A stretch of DNA of 64,000 bases from Streptomyces sp. SM10 (GCF_002910915.1 NZ_NEUF01000186.1:66494-130493); one strand, 5' to 3'. Positions 17,674 to 26,479 are shown, counted from the stretch's first letter. Notes: a model not told the origin generated them from the letters alone. Numbers and translations are program-made.

Positions 17674-19179
17674 TCACATTCCGTACAGGGTGGGTAGATC
17701 GACCAGGAGGAGGTCGTCGCGCCGGTCGGCCAGGTCGATCAGGTCGGGGTAGAAGCCGTGCAGGGAGTACAGGGCCAGCGTGGTGCTGGTGGTGTCGTAC
17801 CCCTGCTCGACGAGCAAGTCGCGGATACGCTCCAGGCGTTCCAGGTCGCCGGTCCCCCGGCGGGCTACGGTCGCCTTGGCCTCGCCCAGCAGCGCGATCT
17901 TCACGCGGGGGGCCTGCGGGCGCTCGCCGGCTGCCAGGGCGATGACGTCGACCTCGTGCTTGGTCCGGGCGGCCGGGTCGGCGACCTCGGTGGTGCCGAC
18001 CGGGCCGGTCAGTCCGCCGGGCAGCAGGGTATGGGCGTACCGGCGGGTGAAGTCGCGGGACAGGTCCTCGAAGTGCGGGCCGAGGATCTTGGAGTTGAAG
18101 GTCGGGGCGGACTGCTGCCAGACCTGCTCGGCGAATCCCTGGTCCACGGCAGCGGCCTGCGGGAGGGTGATGAGCTGGTTGAAGCGGATGACGGGGTCGG
18201 CGAGCGTGATGACGGGGTGCCGGGCGCGGAGGATGTCCTGTTCCCGCTGAATGTAGCCGGTGGATTCCAGCACTCCGAGGGGGTGGGCGACGGCGTTGCG
18301 CGGGCGTTCCAGGGCCGCGCCGATCTTGCTGGGCGTGGTGGCGCCCCGTGCGATCGCGGTGAGGATGTCGTAGTACAGCGTGTGCTGCGTGATCCGCGGG
18401 TCCTCACGCAGCAGATATTCGGTCTCAGTCCGCGAGTACACCGCCCGCCCCGGATCGAGGAGCGTCCGCGTCAGCCAGGCATCGAAGCCGTCGTCCGGAT
18501 GCGGACGGGCGGCCACCGGCCGGTAGCCAGGAGCCCCGCCCAGGACCGCGTGCACCTTCAGCGCCGTCAGCGGGTCGGCAATCTGCCAGAACGTCCGGCT
18601 GCCCCGGTAATCGAAGGCGCCAAGGCGCAGATCTACCACGGCCCGGCCCCGCAACGGCTTCGTCCCCGACAGCAGCTCGTGCATGACACTCATCGCGGAA
18701 CCGCACAGAACCAACCGCGGACCCGGCCCGGCCCCGGGCCGCGCGCCGCGCTGGCGCTCGTCGTAGAGCTGCTGGAGCAGTCCCGGGATCTCGGGCGAGT
18801 GCTGGAGCAGATACGGCAGCTCATCAATCACCAGAAGCGGGTGCGATGAACGGGCCGTCACATCAAGGGCGTTGGACAGCACATCACGCCAGTCCGTCAG
18901 GCGCAGACTCCCAGGCCTCAAGCCTGCGTGGGCGGCGACCGCGTCGCTGAACCGCTGGATCGCGGGCAGCCGTCCCTCTTCCCGGACCGCAGTCACGTAC
19001 AGGCCGCCGACCTGCTCGGACAGGGCCTGCAGAAGGTACGACTTCCCGTGCCTCCGCCTCCCCGACACGATGCCGAGCCGCATCGCGGGATCCGGATCAG
19101 TGAGGAACTCCGCGAGCAGACCCCACTCCCGGTCGCGGTCGACCACGTCGTCCGGCTTGGCCAGGGGGCTCTCCTTCAT
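17674..19179 (-). CDS. P-loop ATPase, archaeal-type ATPase/DUF234-like
   Basis: 501 residues. Walker A is GRRRHGKS (residues 40-47), Walker B is LLVIDELPYLL, and the N-terminal AAA-type domain is followed by a winged-helix-like segment and a C-terminal nuclease-like region. This resembles the mobile archaeal ATPase plus DUF234 family, often found singly in variable regions; its function is unknown. I chose the ATG of MKESPLAKPDD, with GGAGGT 5-6 nt upstream; a longer in-frame opening runs through the operator and the tRNA terminator and is rejected. A 38-bp palindrome lies 24 bp upstream, suggesting tight regulation. Confidence 0.85.
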   Translation of the reverse strand: MKESPLAKPDDVVDRDREWGLLAEFLTDPDPAMRLGIVSGRRRHGKSYLLQALSEQVGGLYVTAVREEGRLPAIQRFSDAVAAHAGLRPGSLRLTDWRDVLSNALDVTARSSHPLLVIDELPYLLQHSPEIPGLLQQLYDERQRGARPGAGPGPRLVLCGSAMSVMHELLSGTKPLRGRAVVDLRLGAFDYRGSRTFWQIADPLTALKVHAVLGGAPGYRPVAARPHPDDGFDAWLTRTLLDPGRAVYSRTETEYLLREDPRITQHTLYYDILTAIARGATTPSKIGAALERPRNAVAHPLGVLESTGYIQREQDILRARHPVITLADPVIRFNQLITLPQAAAVDQGFAEQVWQQSAPTFNSKILGPHFEDLSRDFTRRYAHTLLPGGLTGPVGTTEVADPAARTKHEVDVIALAAGERPQAPRVKIALLGEAKATVARRGTGDLERLERIRDLLVEQGYDTTSTTLALYSLHGFYPDLIDLADRRDDLLLVDLPTLYGM

Positions 19180-19202
19180 CAGACCTCCCACACACCGACT
19201 AC

Positions 19203-19240
19203 GACGGATTCCGTCTAAGTGTACTTCGACAGAATCCGTC
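19203..19240. promoter_or_regulatory. 38-bp near-perfect palindromic operator upstream of the ATPase gene
   Basis: Arms GACGGATTC-n-GTC-n-AAGT and the complement meet at a 2-bp centre (19221/19222). Only two base pairs in each arm fail to match. The left half contains the 13-bp palindrome GACGGATTCCGTC and the right half a near copy, GACAGAATCCGTC, so it can also be read as two tandem operators. No T-run follows it, and its place before the ATG argues against a terminator. Confidence 0.7.
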
Positions 19241-19355
19241 ACGCCGGGACTCCACCAGGCTGCATCAACGGGAGGTACCAGGGGATCAGCCGGGGGAGGA
19301 GACGACCGAGCAAACCCCCGAAACCAAGGGCCTCCCCACTCCCGGCGGGCACCGA

Positions 19356-19420
19356 CGTGCCCACCGATGGGCACGAAAAATGCCCCCTGAAACCGCGTTT
19401 CCGCAGTTCAGGGGGCATTT
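19356..19420 (-). terminator. Tandem hairpins ending tRNA-Ala
   Basis: Perfect 14-bp stem AAATGCCCCCTGAA / TTCAGGGGGCATTT (19378-19391 with 19407-19420), directly 3' of the tRNA. A second 8-bp hairpin, CGTGCCCA/TGGGCACG (19356-19375), follows in the direction of transcription. Confidence 0.85.
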
Positions 19421-19426
19421 CATGTG

Positions 19427-19499
19427 TGGAGCCTAGGAGATTCGAACTCCTGACATCTGCCTTGCAAAGGCAGCGCTCTACCAACTGAGCTAAGGCCCC
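19427..19499 (-). tRNA. tRNA-Ala (anticodon TGC)
   Basis: A 73-nt cloverleaf read on the minus strand. The acceptor starts GGGGCC, the D-arm has AGCTCAGTTGGTAGAGC, the anticodon stem CTGCC/GGCAG encloses loop TTTGCAA, and the T-loop is GTTCGAATC. It ends in discriminator A, and CCA is not encoded. A terminator follows. An incomplete copy of its 3' end lies at 13689. Confidence 0.97.
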
Positions 19500-19670
19500 G
19501 AAAAACCGGACACCGTGGGACACATCCGCGCCTCGACGTCCGTCGCAGAACAGAGTACCGGGTGACCCCCCGAATCCTGCAAAAGGATTGGGGCTCCCGG
19601 CCCGCAACCGCTCTCCGTAAGATGCACGACGAGGTTCGCAGCAGCGAAGCCGCAGCGAAGGGGAGACGCA

Positions 19671-20219
19671 ATGGACGCAGCGCAGCAAGAGGCGACGGCT
19701 AGAGCCCGGGAGCTCCAGCGCAGCTGGTACGGAGAGCCGCTGGGGGCGCTCTTCCGCAGGCTGATCGATGACCTCGGCCTCAACCAGGCACGCCTCGCGG
19801 CCGTGCTCGGGCTGTCCGCACCCATGCTGTCCCAGCTGATGAGCGGGCAGCGGGCCAAGATCGGCAATCCGGCGGTCGTCCAGCGGGTCCAGGCGCTCCA
19901 GGAGCTGGCCAGCCAGGTGGCGGACGGCAGCGTCAGTGCGGGGGAGGCCACCGACCGGATGGAAGAGATCAAGAAGTCGCAGGGCGGCTCGGTCCTCACC
20001 AACACGGGCCAGACCTCGACCACCGGCGGCGCCCCCACCGTGCGCCGCGTGGTGCGTGAGATCCAGTCGCTGCTGCGGTCGGTCGCGGCGGCCGGCGACA
20101 TCATCGATGCCGCCGACTCCCTCGCCCCGGCCCACCCGGAACTGGCAGAGTTCCTCAGGGTGTACGGCGCGGGACGCACCGCGGACGCGGTCGCGCACTA
20201 CGAAGGCCACCAGAGTTAG
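19671..20219 (+). CDS. Helix-turn-helix DNA-binding protein
   Basis: A 182-residue protein with a Cro/CI-like HTH (about residues 27-60, LGLNQARLAAVLGLSAPMLS) and an Ala-rich helical C-terminus. The ATG follows AAGGGGAGACGCA. The gene sits 110 bp upstream of a Ser/Thr kinase on the same strand and may share a transcript. Target sites are unknown. Confidence 0.85.
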   Translation: MDAAQQEATARARELQRSWYGEPLGALFRRLIDDLGLNQARLAAVLGLSAPMLSQLMSGQRAKIGNPAVVQRVQALQELASQVADGSVSAGEATDRMEEIKKSQGGSVLTNTGQTSTTGGAPTVRRVVREIQSLLRSVAAAGDIIDAADSLAPAHPELAEFLRVYGAGRTADAVAHYEGHQS

Positions 20220-20329
20220 GACGGCCCCCTGGCCCCGGGACAGCCCCCGGGGCGGTGGGGCCGTGGCAGTATCCCGACAGCCGGGGCACGAACCGAAACG
20301 GGAACGGGAACGGGAGCGGGCGCAGCGCA

Positions 20330-21733
20330 ATGGGTGAGGTCTTCGCTGGTCGGTACGAGCTGATCGATCCGATCGGACGTGGTGGGGTCGGCGCCGTCTG
20401 GCGCGCGTGGGACCACCGGCGGCGCCGCTACGTGGCGGCCAAGGTCCTGCAGCAGAGCGACGCGCACACGCTGCTGCGCTTCGTCCGCGAGCAGGCGCTG
20501 CGGATCGAGCATCCGCACGTCCTCGCGCCCGCCAGCTGGGCAGCCGACGACGACAAGGTCCTCTTCACGATGGACCTGGTCAGCGGGGGTTCGCTGGCCC
20601 ATGTCATCGGCGACTACGGTCCGCTGCCCCCGCGATTCGTCTGCCTCCTGCTCGATCAGCTGCTGTCCGGGCTGTCCACGGTGCACGCCGAGGGGGTCGT
20701 GCACCGTGACATCAAACCGGCCAACATCCTGATGGAGGCCACCGGCACGGGCCGCCCGCATCTGAGGCTCTCCGACTTCGGCATCTCGATGCGCAAGGGC
20801 GAGCCCCGGCTGACCGAGACCAACTACGTGGTGGGCACGCCCGGTTACTTCGCGCCCGAGCAGATGATGGGCGCGGAGCCCGACTTCCCGGCGGACCTGT
20901 TCGCCGTCGGTCTCGTCGCGCTCTATCTCCTCCAGGGCAAGAAGCCGGACGCCAAGGCGTTGATCGAGTACTTCGCGGAGCACGGCACCCCGGGCGCCCC
21001 CCAGGGCGTGCCGGAGCCCTTGTGGCAGGTCCTCGCCGGACTGCTGCAGCCGGACCCGCATGCCCGGTTCCGTACGGCCACCGGCGCGCGCAAGGCGTTG
21101 ACCGCCGCCGTCGAGATGCTGCCGGACGCCGATCCGGACGACGAGCAGGTGGAGGTGTTCGACCAGATCGGGCCGCTGCCCGCGGGGTTCGGCCCCGACG
21201 GCCCCGCGACACCGGCCACCGAACCGCAGCCACCCGCTCAGGCCGTCGGCCCCACCCCGCCGGCCCCGCAGCCGTACAGCCCGCAGAACCCGGCCCCGCA
21301 GCCGTACGCGCCCCAGGGCCAGGGCCGGGCGCAGCAGCCGGGCCCGGGCAACGAGCCGTACGCCCCGCCCTCGTCGATGTCGGAGACCGGCAGCTTCCAT
21401 CTGGCGCCGCCCCCGCAGCGCTCCGCGCCCCTCCCGCACCCGGGACAGCCGCAGACGCCGCCCGCCCCCCTCCCGGCGCACGCTGCGTCCGCCTACGCCG
21501 CAGGCGCCGCGCCGGACCACCTCGCCCAGGCCGCGACGGCCCCGGTGCAGTACGGAGCCGCACCCACCCGTGCCTACACCGCTCAGCACCCGCAGGCTCC
21601 ACGGAACGACGCCGGGCAGGTGCAGCCGTCCCCCGCGAAGCGTCCGGGACCGTCCCCGAAGGTGGCGGTCCCGGTCATGGTGGTGGCGCTGATCTGCTTC
21701 GCGGTGGGCATCTGGGCGCTCACCCAGGTCTGA
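20330..21733 (+). CDS. Membrane Ser/Thr protein kinase (non-PASTA)
   Basis: 467 residues. The kinase domain spans about residues 8-275: glycine loop GRGGVGAV, Lys38, HRDIKPANIL, SDFG and APEQ, all catalytic residues present. A Pro/Gln/Ala-rich linker of about 160 residues with PYAPQ-like repeats precedes a C-terminal membrane helix (about 443-463). There is essentially no extracellular domain, unlike PknB. The ATG of MGEVFAGRYEL was chosen because kinase homology begins there. It converges on the next gene with a 5-bp gap. Confidence 0.93.
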   Translation: MGEVFAGRYELIDPIGRGGVGAVWRAWDHRRRRYVAAKVLQQSDAHTLLRFVREQALRIEHPHVLAPASWAADDDKVLFTMDLVSGGSLAHVIGDYGPLPPRFVCLLLDQLLSGLSTVHAEGVVHRDIKPANILMEATGTGRPHLRLSDFGISMRKGEPRLTETNYVVGTPGYFAPEQMMGAEPDFPADLFAVGLVALYLLQGKKPDAKALIEYFAEHGTPGAPQGVPEPLWQVLAGLLQPDPHARFRTATGARKALTAAVEMLPDADPDDEQVEVFDQIGPLPAGFGPDGPATPATEPQPPAQAVGPTPPAPQPYSPQNPAPQPYAPQGQGRAQQPGPGNEPYAPPSSMSETGSFHLAPPPQRSAPLPHPGQPQTPPAPLPAHAASAYAAGAAPDHLAQAATAPVQYGAAPTRAYTAQHPQAPRNDAGQVQPSPAKRPGPSPKVAVPVMVVALICFAVGIWALTQV

Positions 21734-21738
21734 GCGCC

Positions 21739-23064
21739 CTACCAGGCCCCCGGCGGCTGCCCGCCCGCGGCGCCCGGAGGTACGGCGGCGGGAGCGGCCC
21801 GGCGCCGTGCCAGCAGGGTCCACGCACCGAGGCCCAGCACCATCACGGACCCCGCGCCGATGCCCGCCGCGGCGACCATCCTCATCGTGTCGCTCGCACC
21901 GGCCTCCGGAGCGCTCTGCCCGCTCCTGGCCAGGTCCCTGTCGTCGTCCGTGACCCCGAAGATCCCGGCGTCCCCCGCGTAGGGAGACGCCTTGCTGTCG
22001 TTGACGACCTTCACCTTGAGCGTCAGCCCCAGGCCCTCGTCGCCGTAGTGCTCGGCGACCTTCGGCGAGAGCGTCACCGACAGGTAGTACCAGCCCGCGA
22101 AACGCATGGCGCTGACGTCGGCCGCCGAGTCGTAGCGGTTCTCGTACGCCACCGGGGGCAGCGGGTCCAGTGCCACGGAGTTGGGCGCCCCGGAGTACGA
22201 GAGCGTCGCGTCGTCCACATGGCCGTGCGCCGGGTTGTCCAGCGCCAGCGCCAGCGCGTTCCCCAGGTACTCCGTCGACTTCTTGCTGTTGCTCAGCGCG
22301 GCCGTGGCGAAGATCTGCTGCCCCCAGTCCACGGGCACCCGGTAGAAGCGGGTCTGTCCGGGCGCGATCGTGTCCCGCCATTCGCCGGTCTCCAGGCTGG
22401 TGGCGTCGTAGAAGCCGCTGCCGCCGGACCGCTCCTGCTTGCCGGCGGGCGGCACGGGCGAGGCGGACGGCCAGTCCTCCGGTGCCTCGGTCGGCAGTGA
22501 GTCGGCGTCCTTCGGCGCCGGCTCGGCCTCGTAGCGCAGCTCCAGGTCCCAGGCGTCGGGGGACGAGGTCGCCTTGCTCTCCCGCTCGATCAGGACGTTG
22601 TACGTACCGCGTGCCGCACAGGTGGTGCTGTCCTTCTCCACGGTCCGGTGGGCGTACGCGGCGATCGGGCGCGGGAACTCGGCCGATTCGAAGGCGGCGT
22701 CCTCGGAGCTGCACCGGGTGTCGTCGAGATCCCTGATGCTGATGGTGATGCCGTCCCCGTAGGCGACCTTTCCGCCGCTCTTCGGCACGGCCACGGCGGA
22801 GACGTACGCGTCGGTCGTCTCGTCGAGCTCCAGGCGGTAGTAGAGCTTCTGACCGTTCTTGATGGAACTCCTGTAGACCGACCCGGGCTTCAGCTCCTCC
22901 GCGTCGGCGTTGGTCTCCGTGCCCTGGACCGATACCGCGCCGGGATCGAAGGTGTAGCCTGCGGGGCCCTCGGCCGCGTGTGCCTGCCCCGGCAGCGCCG
23001 CCACCGCGCACACCGCCGCGAGCGTCGCGAGTGTCACCCGGCCCCTGTTGCGCTCCCTGTTCAC
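21739..23064 (-). CDS. Secreted, C-terminally anchored membrane protein, paralogue of vWA neighbour
   Basis: 441 residues: signal peptide (to about residue 30, cleavage near AHA-AEG), a large extracytoplasmic region, and a C-terminal membrane helix followed by RRRAA. Blocks such as GQTRFYRVPVDWGQQI and GWYYLSVTL recur in the upstream vWA protein, so the two are tandem paralogues and this one lacks the vWA domain. The GTG start overlaps the upstream stop by 4 bp. Function is unknown; a role at the cell surface is inferred from topology. Confidence 0.85.
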   Translation of the reverse strand: MNRERNRGRVTLATLAAVCAVAALPGQAHAAEGPAGYTFDPGAVSVQGTETNADAEELKPGSVYRSSIKNGQKLYYRLELDETTDAYVSAVAVPKSGGKVAYGDGITISIRDLDDTRCSSEDAAFESAEFPRPIAAYAHRTVEKDSTTCAARGTYNVLIERESKATSSPDAWDLELRYEAEPAPKDADSLPTEAPEDWPSASPVPPAGKQERSGGSGFYDATSLETGEWRDTIAPGQTRFYRVPVDWGQQIFATAALSNSKKSTEYLGNALALALDNPAHGHVDDATLSYSGAPNSVALDPLPPVAYENRYDSAADVSAMRFAGWYYLSVTLSPKVAEHYGDEGLGLTLKVKVVNDSKASPYAGDAGIFGVTDDDRDLARSGQSAPEAGASDTMRMVAAAGIGAGSVMVLGLGAWTLLARRRAAPAAVPPGAAGGQPPGAW

Positions 23065-24999
23065 GCGCTTCCCCTCGTCGTCTGCGTGCTTGCCCTGCGC
23101 CGGCTCCGCACGAGCAGGAGACCGGCGATCAGGGCGACCACGGCGCCCGCTCCGGAAGCCACCGCGATGCCGCTCCATCCTGCCCCGCCCGTACTGCCGC
23201 TGTCTGCGGCCCCCGTCGTTCCGCCGTCCTGCCCGGCTGCGGCCCGTGCGGGAGCTCCGTGCCGGGGGCCGGACAGCTCGTCCCCGATGACCGCCACCCG
23301 CAGCACCACCCCGATCCGCGGGTTCTCGGCGATCTCTGCCGCCTTCGCCCCGAGGGTCACCGAGATGTAGAAGTCTCCCCCGGCGTGCACGGGCCGGACC
23401 GCGGCCGCTGACTCGTACCGATTGGTCCACGTGACGGGGACGGACCCCATCCGCAGCGCCACGGGCCTCCCCCCGTACAGCGCCGTCGGACGGAACTCGC
23501 CGCCGCCCCCGACCGGGAAGCGCGCCGGGGTGAACAGCTGCGTCCCGCCGTACGAGAGGGCGGAGGAGGCACCGTCCACCGTGGGCTCGTTGGCGAACTC
23601 GACGTCGTAGCGCACCTGCTGGCCCCAGCCGGCCGGGACCTTGTACCAGAGGGTCTGCGACGGGAGGATACGGTCCCGCCACACGCCCCGGCCGATCTCC
23701 TCGGCGTCGTTGAAGCCGGTGCCGCCCCGCACGTCGCGCGGATCGCCCGTCGGCAGCGCGGCCTGCTCGCCGCCCTTCCCGTACTCCGGCTGCGACTGCG
23801 CGGGTGTGACCCCGGCAGCCAGCGGCTTCTCCACGCCGTACGCCAGCTCGATGGGCCAACGGGCCCTGTCGGAACCCTTCTTGCTCTGGCGCTCGACCAC
23901 CAGCCAGTAACGGCCCGCGTCGTCGCAGGCCCGGTTGCCGTCCTCGGAGCGCACCCGGGACACGGCCGAGGTCAGCGGAGTCGCACCCTCCTGCTGGAGG
24001 AAGCGAGCGGTGTCCGACTCACAGACCGAGTCGCCGTCGCCGTGGGCCAGCCGGGTGCTCAGGGCGTCGAGGCCGTCGACGGCCGCACCGGGCTGCGGAA
24101 CCGCCGTGGCCGCGAAGCCCGCCGTGGAGACGGCGTCCAGAGTCAGTGCGTAGTACCTCGACTCGCCGGGTCCGATGCTGTCCAGGTACTGGCCCGGCTC
24201 CATCGCGGGAGCCTCGTCCGTGGTGGCCCCTCCGTCGATCCTGTCCCCCTCCAACCGGTAGCCGTCGGCGGATAGTTGCGCGGCCCTCTGCAGCTGTCGA
24301 GCGAGCGCGCCGGCATCCGGTGCGTCGTAGTAGCGCCCGTTGCCCGCCTCCGCGATGCCGCTCCAGCTGCCCCCTGGCCGCCCCTTCGACCTGGAAACCC
24401 ACGGTGTCGATCCGCAGCCCGACACCGTCCCTGCCGAGCTGTTCGGCGACCTCGCAGGGCGCCGGCGCACCGCAGTTGTCCTCGCCGTCGGAGATCAGCA
24501 GGATCGTCCGCGTCCCGACGGCACTCCCCGAAGGCGCGGGAAGGTCCTCTGCGGCCTTGCGCAGGGAGAGCCCGATCGGAGTGTCCCCCCGGGGCCGTAC
24601 GCCCGCGACGGCCTCTTCCATGGCGGCCCGGTCCAGCGCGCTCACCGGCCGGACGAGACGGGTGTCCGTGCAGCCACGGGGCCGGTCGGCGCCGTACACG
24701 CGCAGCCCGGTCGGATGCCCGTCGGGGAGCGCGTCGACCACGGTGCCCACGGCCGCGCGGGCGCTCTCCATCCGGGTCCGGCCCGTACCGTCGTCATCAC
24801 CCATGGAGCCGGAGGAGTCGAGCACCATGACGAGGCTGCCTCCCCCGGGGCCGTCCCGGTCGGCGGCGCCGAGGGCCCCGGGCACCCCGGCCCCTGCGGG
24901 CGCCACCCCCGCCACCAGAGCGAGGAGTGCTCCTCCGGCCGTCACCGCCGCCGCCATCGCCGTACGCCGGCAGGTCCCCGCCCTCGCCCGTGCACTCAC
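23061..24999 (-). pseudogene. vWA-domain secreted membrane protein, interrupted by a frameshift
   Basis: The first part has a signal peptide and a von Willebrand A domain with intact MIDAS (VLDSSGSMG, then GDTPIG and SDGEDNCG). It leads into DTVGFQVEGAARGQLE and then loses frame. The next frame continues IAEAGNGRYYDAPDAG through the extracytoplasmic region to a membrane helix and RSRRRAS. One extra base at about 24357-24376 explains the break, so the gene would otherwise encode one protein of about 645 aa. The chosen start is a GTG after GAGGGGG. Real inactivation and sequencing error cannot be separated here. Confidence 0.8.
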
Positions 25000-25036
25000 C
25001 GAATCCCCCTCGGTAGCCCCGCACCTCACGATTGCT

Positions 25037-25065
25037 TTGCTCAAGCAACCTAGCGATTTGCTAGG
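25037..25065. promoter_or_regulatory. Tandem dyads upstream of vWA gene
   Basis: TTGCT-CA-AGCAA (25037-25048) directly abuts CCTAGC-GATTT-GCTAGG (25049-25065). Both have perfect arms and lie 38-66 bp upstream of the start of the vWA/paralogue operon. This is operator-like in size and placement; the regulator is unknown. Confidence 0.5.
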
Positions 25066-25199
25066 GCGAACTCAAGGGAATGACTGTCACGGTCCGGCAA
25101 CAGCCGACGGGGGACAGCCGACAGCGAAGAGTTCCTCGCAGCCTGGACAGCGAAAGGCCCCGGACACCGAAAGGCCCCGAACGGCCCCGGACAGCACGA

Positions 25200-25226
25200 A
25201 GCCCCGGCCGCTCGGCGGCCGGGGCT
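25200..25226. terminator. Terminator downstream of DLW-39 gene
   Basis: Perfect 11-bp stem AGCCCCGGCCG / CGGCCGGGGCT with a 5-nt loop. Confidence 0.75.
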
Positions 25227-25245
25227 CATAGCAGACTGTTCCGTC

Positions 25246-25380
25246 TCACACACCTGAACCTGCGGGCACGGAGTCGGTCGCCTCCGTCCACAGATCCTGC
25301 TCGGCGCGATCCGCCTGGATCTGGCGGTACACGAGGAGCCCGCCGATGGCGGCCAGTGCGACCAGGAGAAGCTTCTTCAC
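25246..25380 (-). CDS. DLW-39 family small protein
   Basis: A 44-residue protein, VKKLLLVALAAIGGLLVY..., with one membrane helix and the family's DLW motif in RAEQDLWTEATD. Such proteins are conserved in actinobacteria near gyrA and have no known function. It starts GTG after GACGAGG. A longer upstream opening lacks conservation. Confidence 0.88.
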   Translation of the reverse strand: MKKLLLVALAAIGGLLVYRQIQADRAEQDLWTEATDSVPAGSGV

Positions 25381-25662
25381 CGCGCGACCTCGTCTTTCCT
25401 TGACGTAAGGGACTTCTGCCGCCCGACTATACACACCGGCCGATACCGATCGGTGACCTCCCCGGAACCAGGCCGCCACCCGCTCCGGACCCCTCCGGGA
25501 CCCCCTTCGCACCCCCCGAAGCAGCACGTTCGAGCCGGTTGAACCATAAGAGTGGTGTTCATCAGAAGATCGGCGCACCGAGGGCGTCGGTCCCGGTTTC
25601 CGGGGCCCGGATCCACATCATCGGAAAGGTAAGCAAACCGGACCACCTGAAAGTGAGGGGCC

Positions 25663-26022
25663 ATGAGCACCTTCCGGGCCAAGAGCATCTGGACCGCCTT
25701 CGTCACCGCCTTCTTCGCACTCCTCGCGTCGCTGGGCCTCGTCACCGCCCAGGCCACGGCCGCGGAGCCGACGGTCACGACCCACGAGCACACGGGCGTG
25801 ACACCGGCAACCGCAACCACCCCGTCGGTGCGATGGACCCTTCCGCGTGACAGGGCGCTGCCACCCACGATGAAGCAGCGCATCCGCGCCGAGGCGCACG
25901 GATCCTCACCGGCCACCCGACAGCTGTCCGAGGACACCACCGAAGCGGTCCACGCGACGGACAGCACCCGCTCCACCCACGGCACCTCGCCTGCCGGGGA
26001 CTCCTCCCCGCTGCCACCCTGA
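25663..26022 (+). CDS. Small secreted protein, resembling DUF6344
   Basis: 119 residues with an N-terminal hydrophobic signal (about 10-34, ending ATAAE) and a low-complexity Thr/Ser/Ala/Pro-rich mature part. The ATG lies after GTGAGGGG. The N-terminus MSTFRAKSIWTAFVTAFFALL resembles streptomycete DUF6344 proteins as I recall them, without certainty. Role unknown. Confidence 0.7.
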   Translation: MSTFRAKSIWTAFVTAFFALLASLGLVTAQATAAEPTVTTHEHTGVTPATATTPSVRWTLPRDRALPPTMKQRIRAEAHGSSPATRQLSEDTTEAVHATDSTRSTHGTSPAGDSSPLPP

Positions 26023-26042
26023 GCCCGCCGCACGCACTCCCC

Positions 26043-26076
26043 AGGCCCCTGGTCCGGTCCACACCGGCAGGGGCCT
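26043..26076. terminator. Bidirectional terminator
   Basis: Inverted repeat AGGCCCCTG / CAGGGGCCT separated by a GC-rich loop that holds a further short dyad. It sits between the secreted protein and the opposing decayed gene. Confidence 0.7.
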
Positions 26077-26079
26077 TCT

Positions 26080-26418
26080 TCATGCCCTGCCGCAGCCGGC
26101 GACGGTCCCGCGGCGGCGGTCCCGCGTCCCAGCCGTCGTCCTGGCGGGCCCAGCCGGTGAGCGCCCCGATCACGCCCTCGGGGCTCTCCACCGTCACCTG
26201 GTAGTGCCGGTGGAGGCACCGGCACGGTGCTCCAGCGTGTGGTCCCCACCGGTCCGGTGCCGGACCTGGGCGAAGACGTCCGGCAGGTCGGGTATCCACT
26301 GGAGCACCAGGAACCGGTCACCGAGGTCGCCCAGGCGCCGGACCAGCCCCGCCAGTTCCCCTTCGGAGACACGGACCTGCCGCTCCTGGCACTCCGCCTT
26401 CACCACGATCTCGAGCAT
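26080..26418 (-). pseudogene. Frameshifted small hypothetical gene
   Basis: The minus-strand ATG begins MLEIVVKAECQERQVRVSEG and reads about 70 residues to DHTLEHRAG, then meets a stop. Coding-like sequence resumes one frame over as HYQVTVESPEGVIGALTGWARQDDGWDAG. A single-base loss near 26203-26220 accounts for this. The last 20 or so codons before the terminator are also out of phase, so the original end is uncertain. No function recognised. Confidence 0.6.
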
Positions 26419-26479
26419 GCCCGGACTCCGGCACGCCGCTCCGACAGCCCCTCTCCTGGAGAATGCCCCGGAGAATCGC

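Noticed and set aside
20216..23011. A 931-codon minus-strand frame and a 706-codon frame nearby
   Set aside because: Both are mixtures of antisense kinase sequence and out-of-phase readings of the surface-protein genes; Arg/Gly/Pro-rich products without domains.
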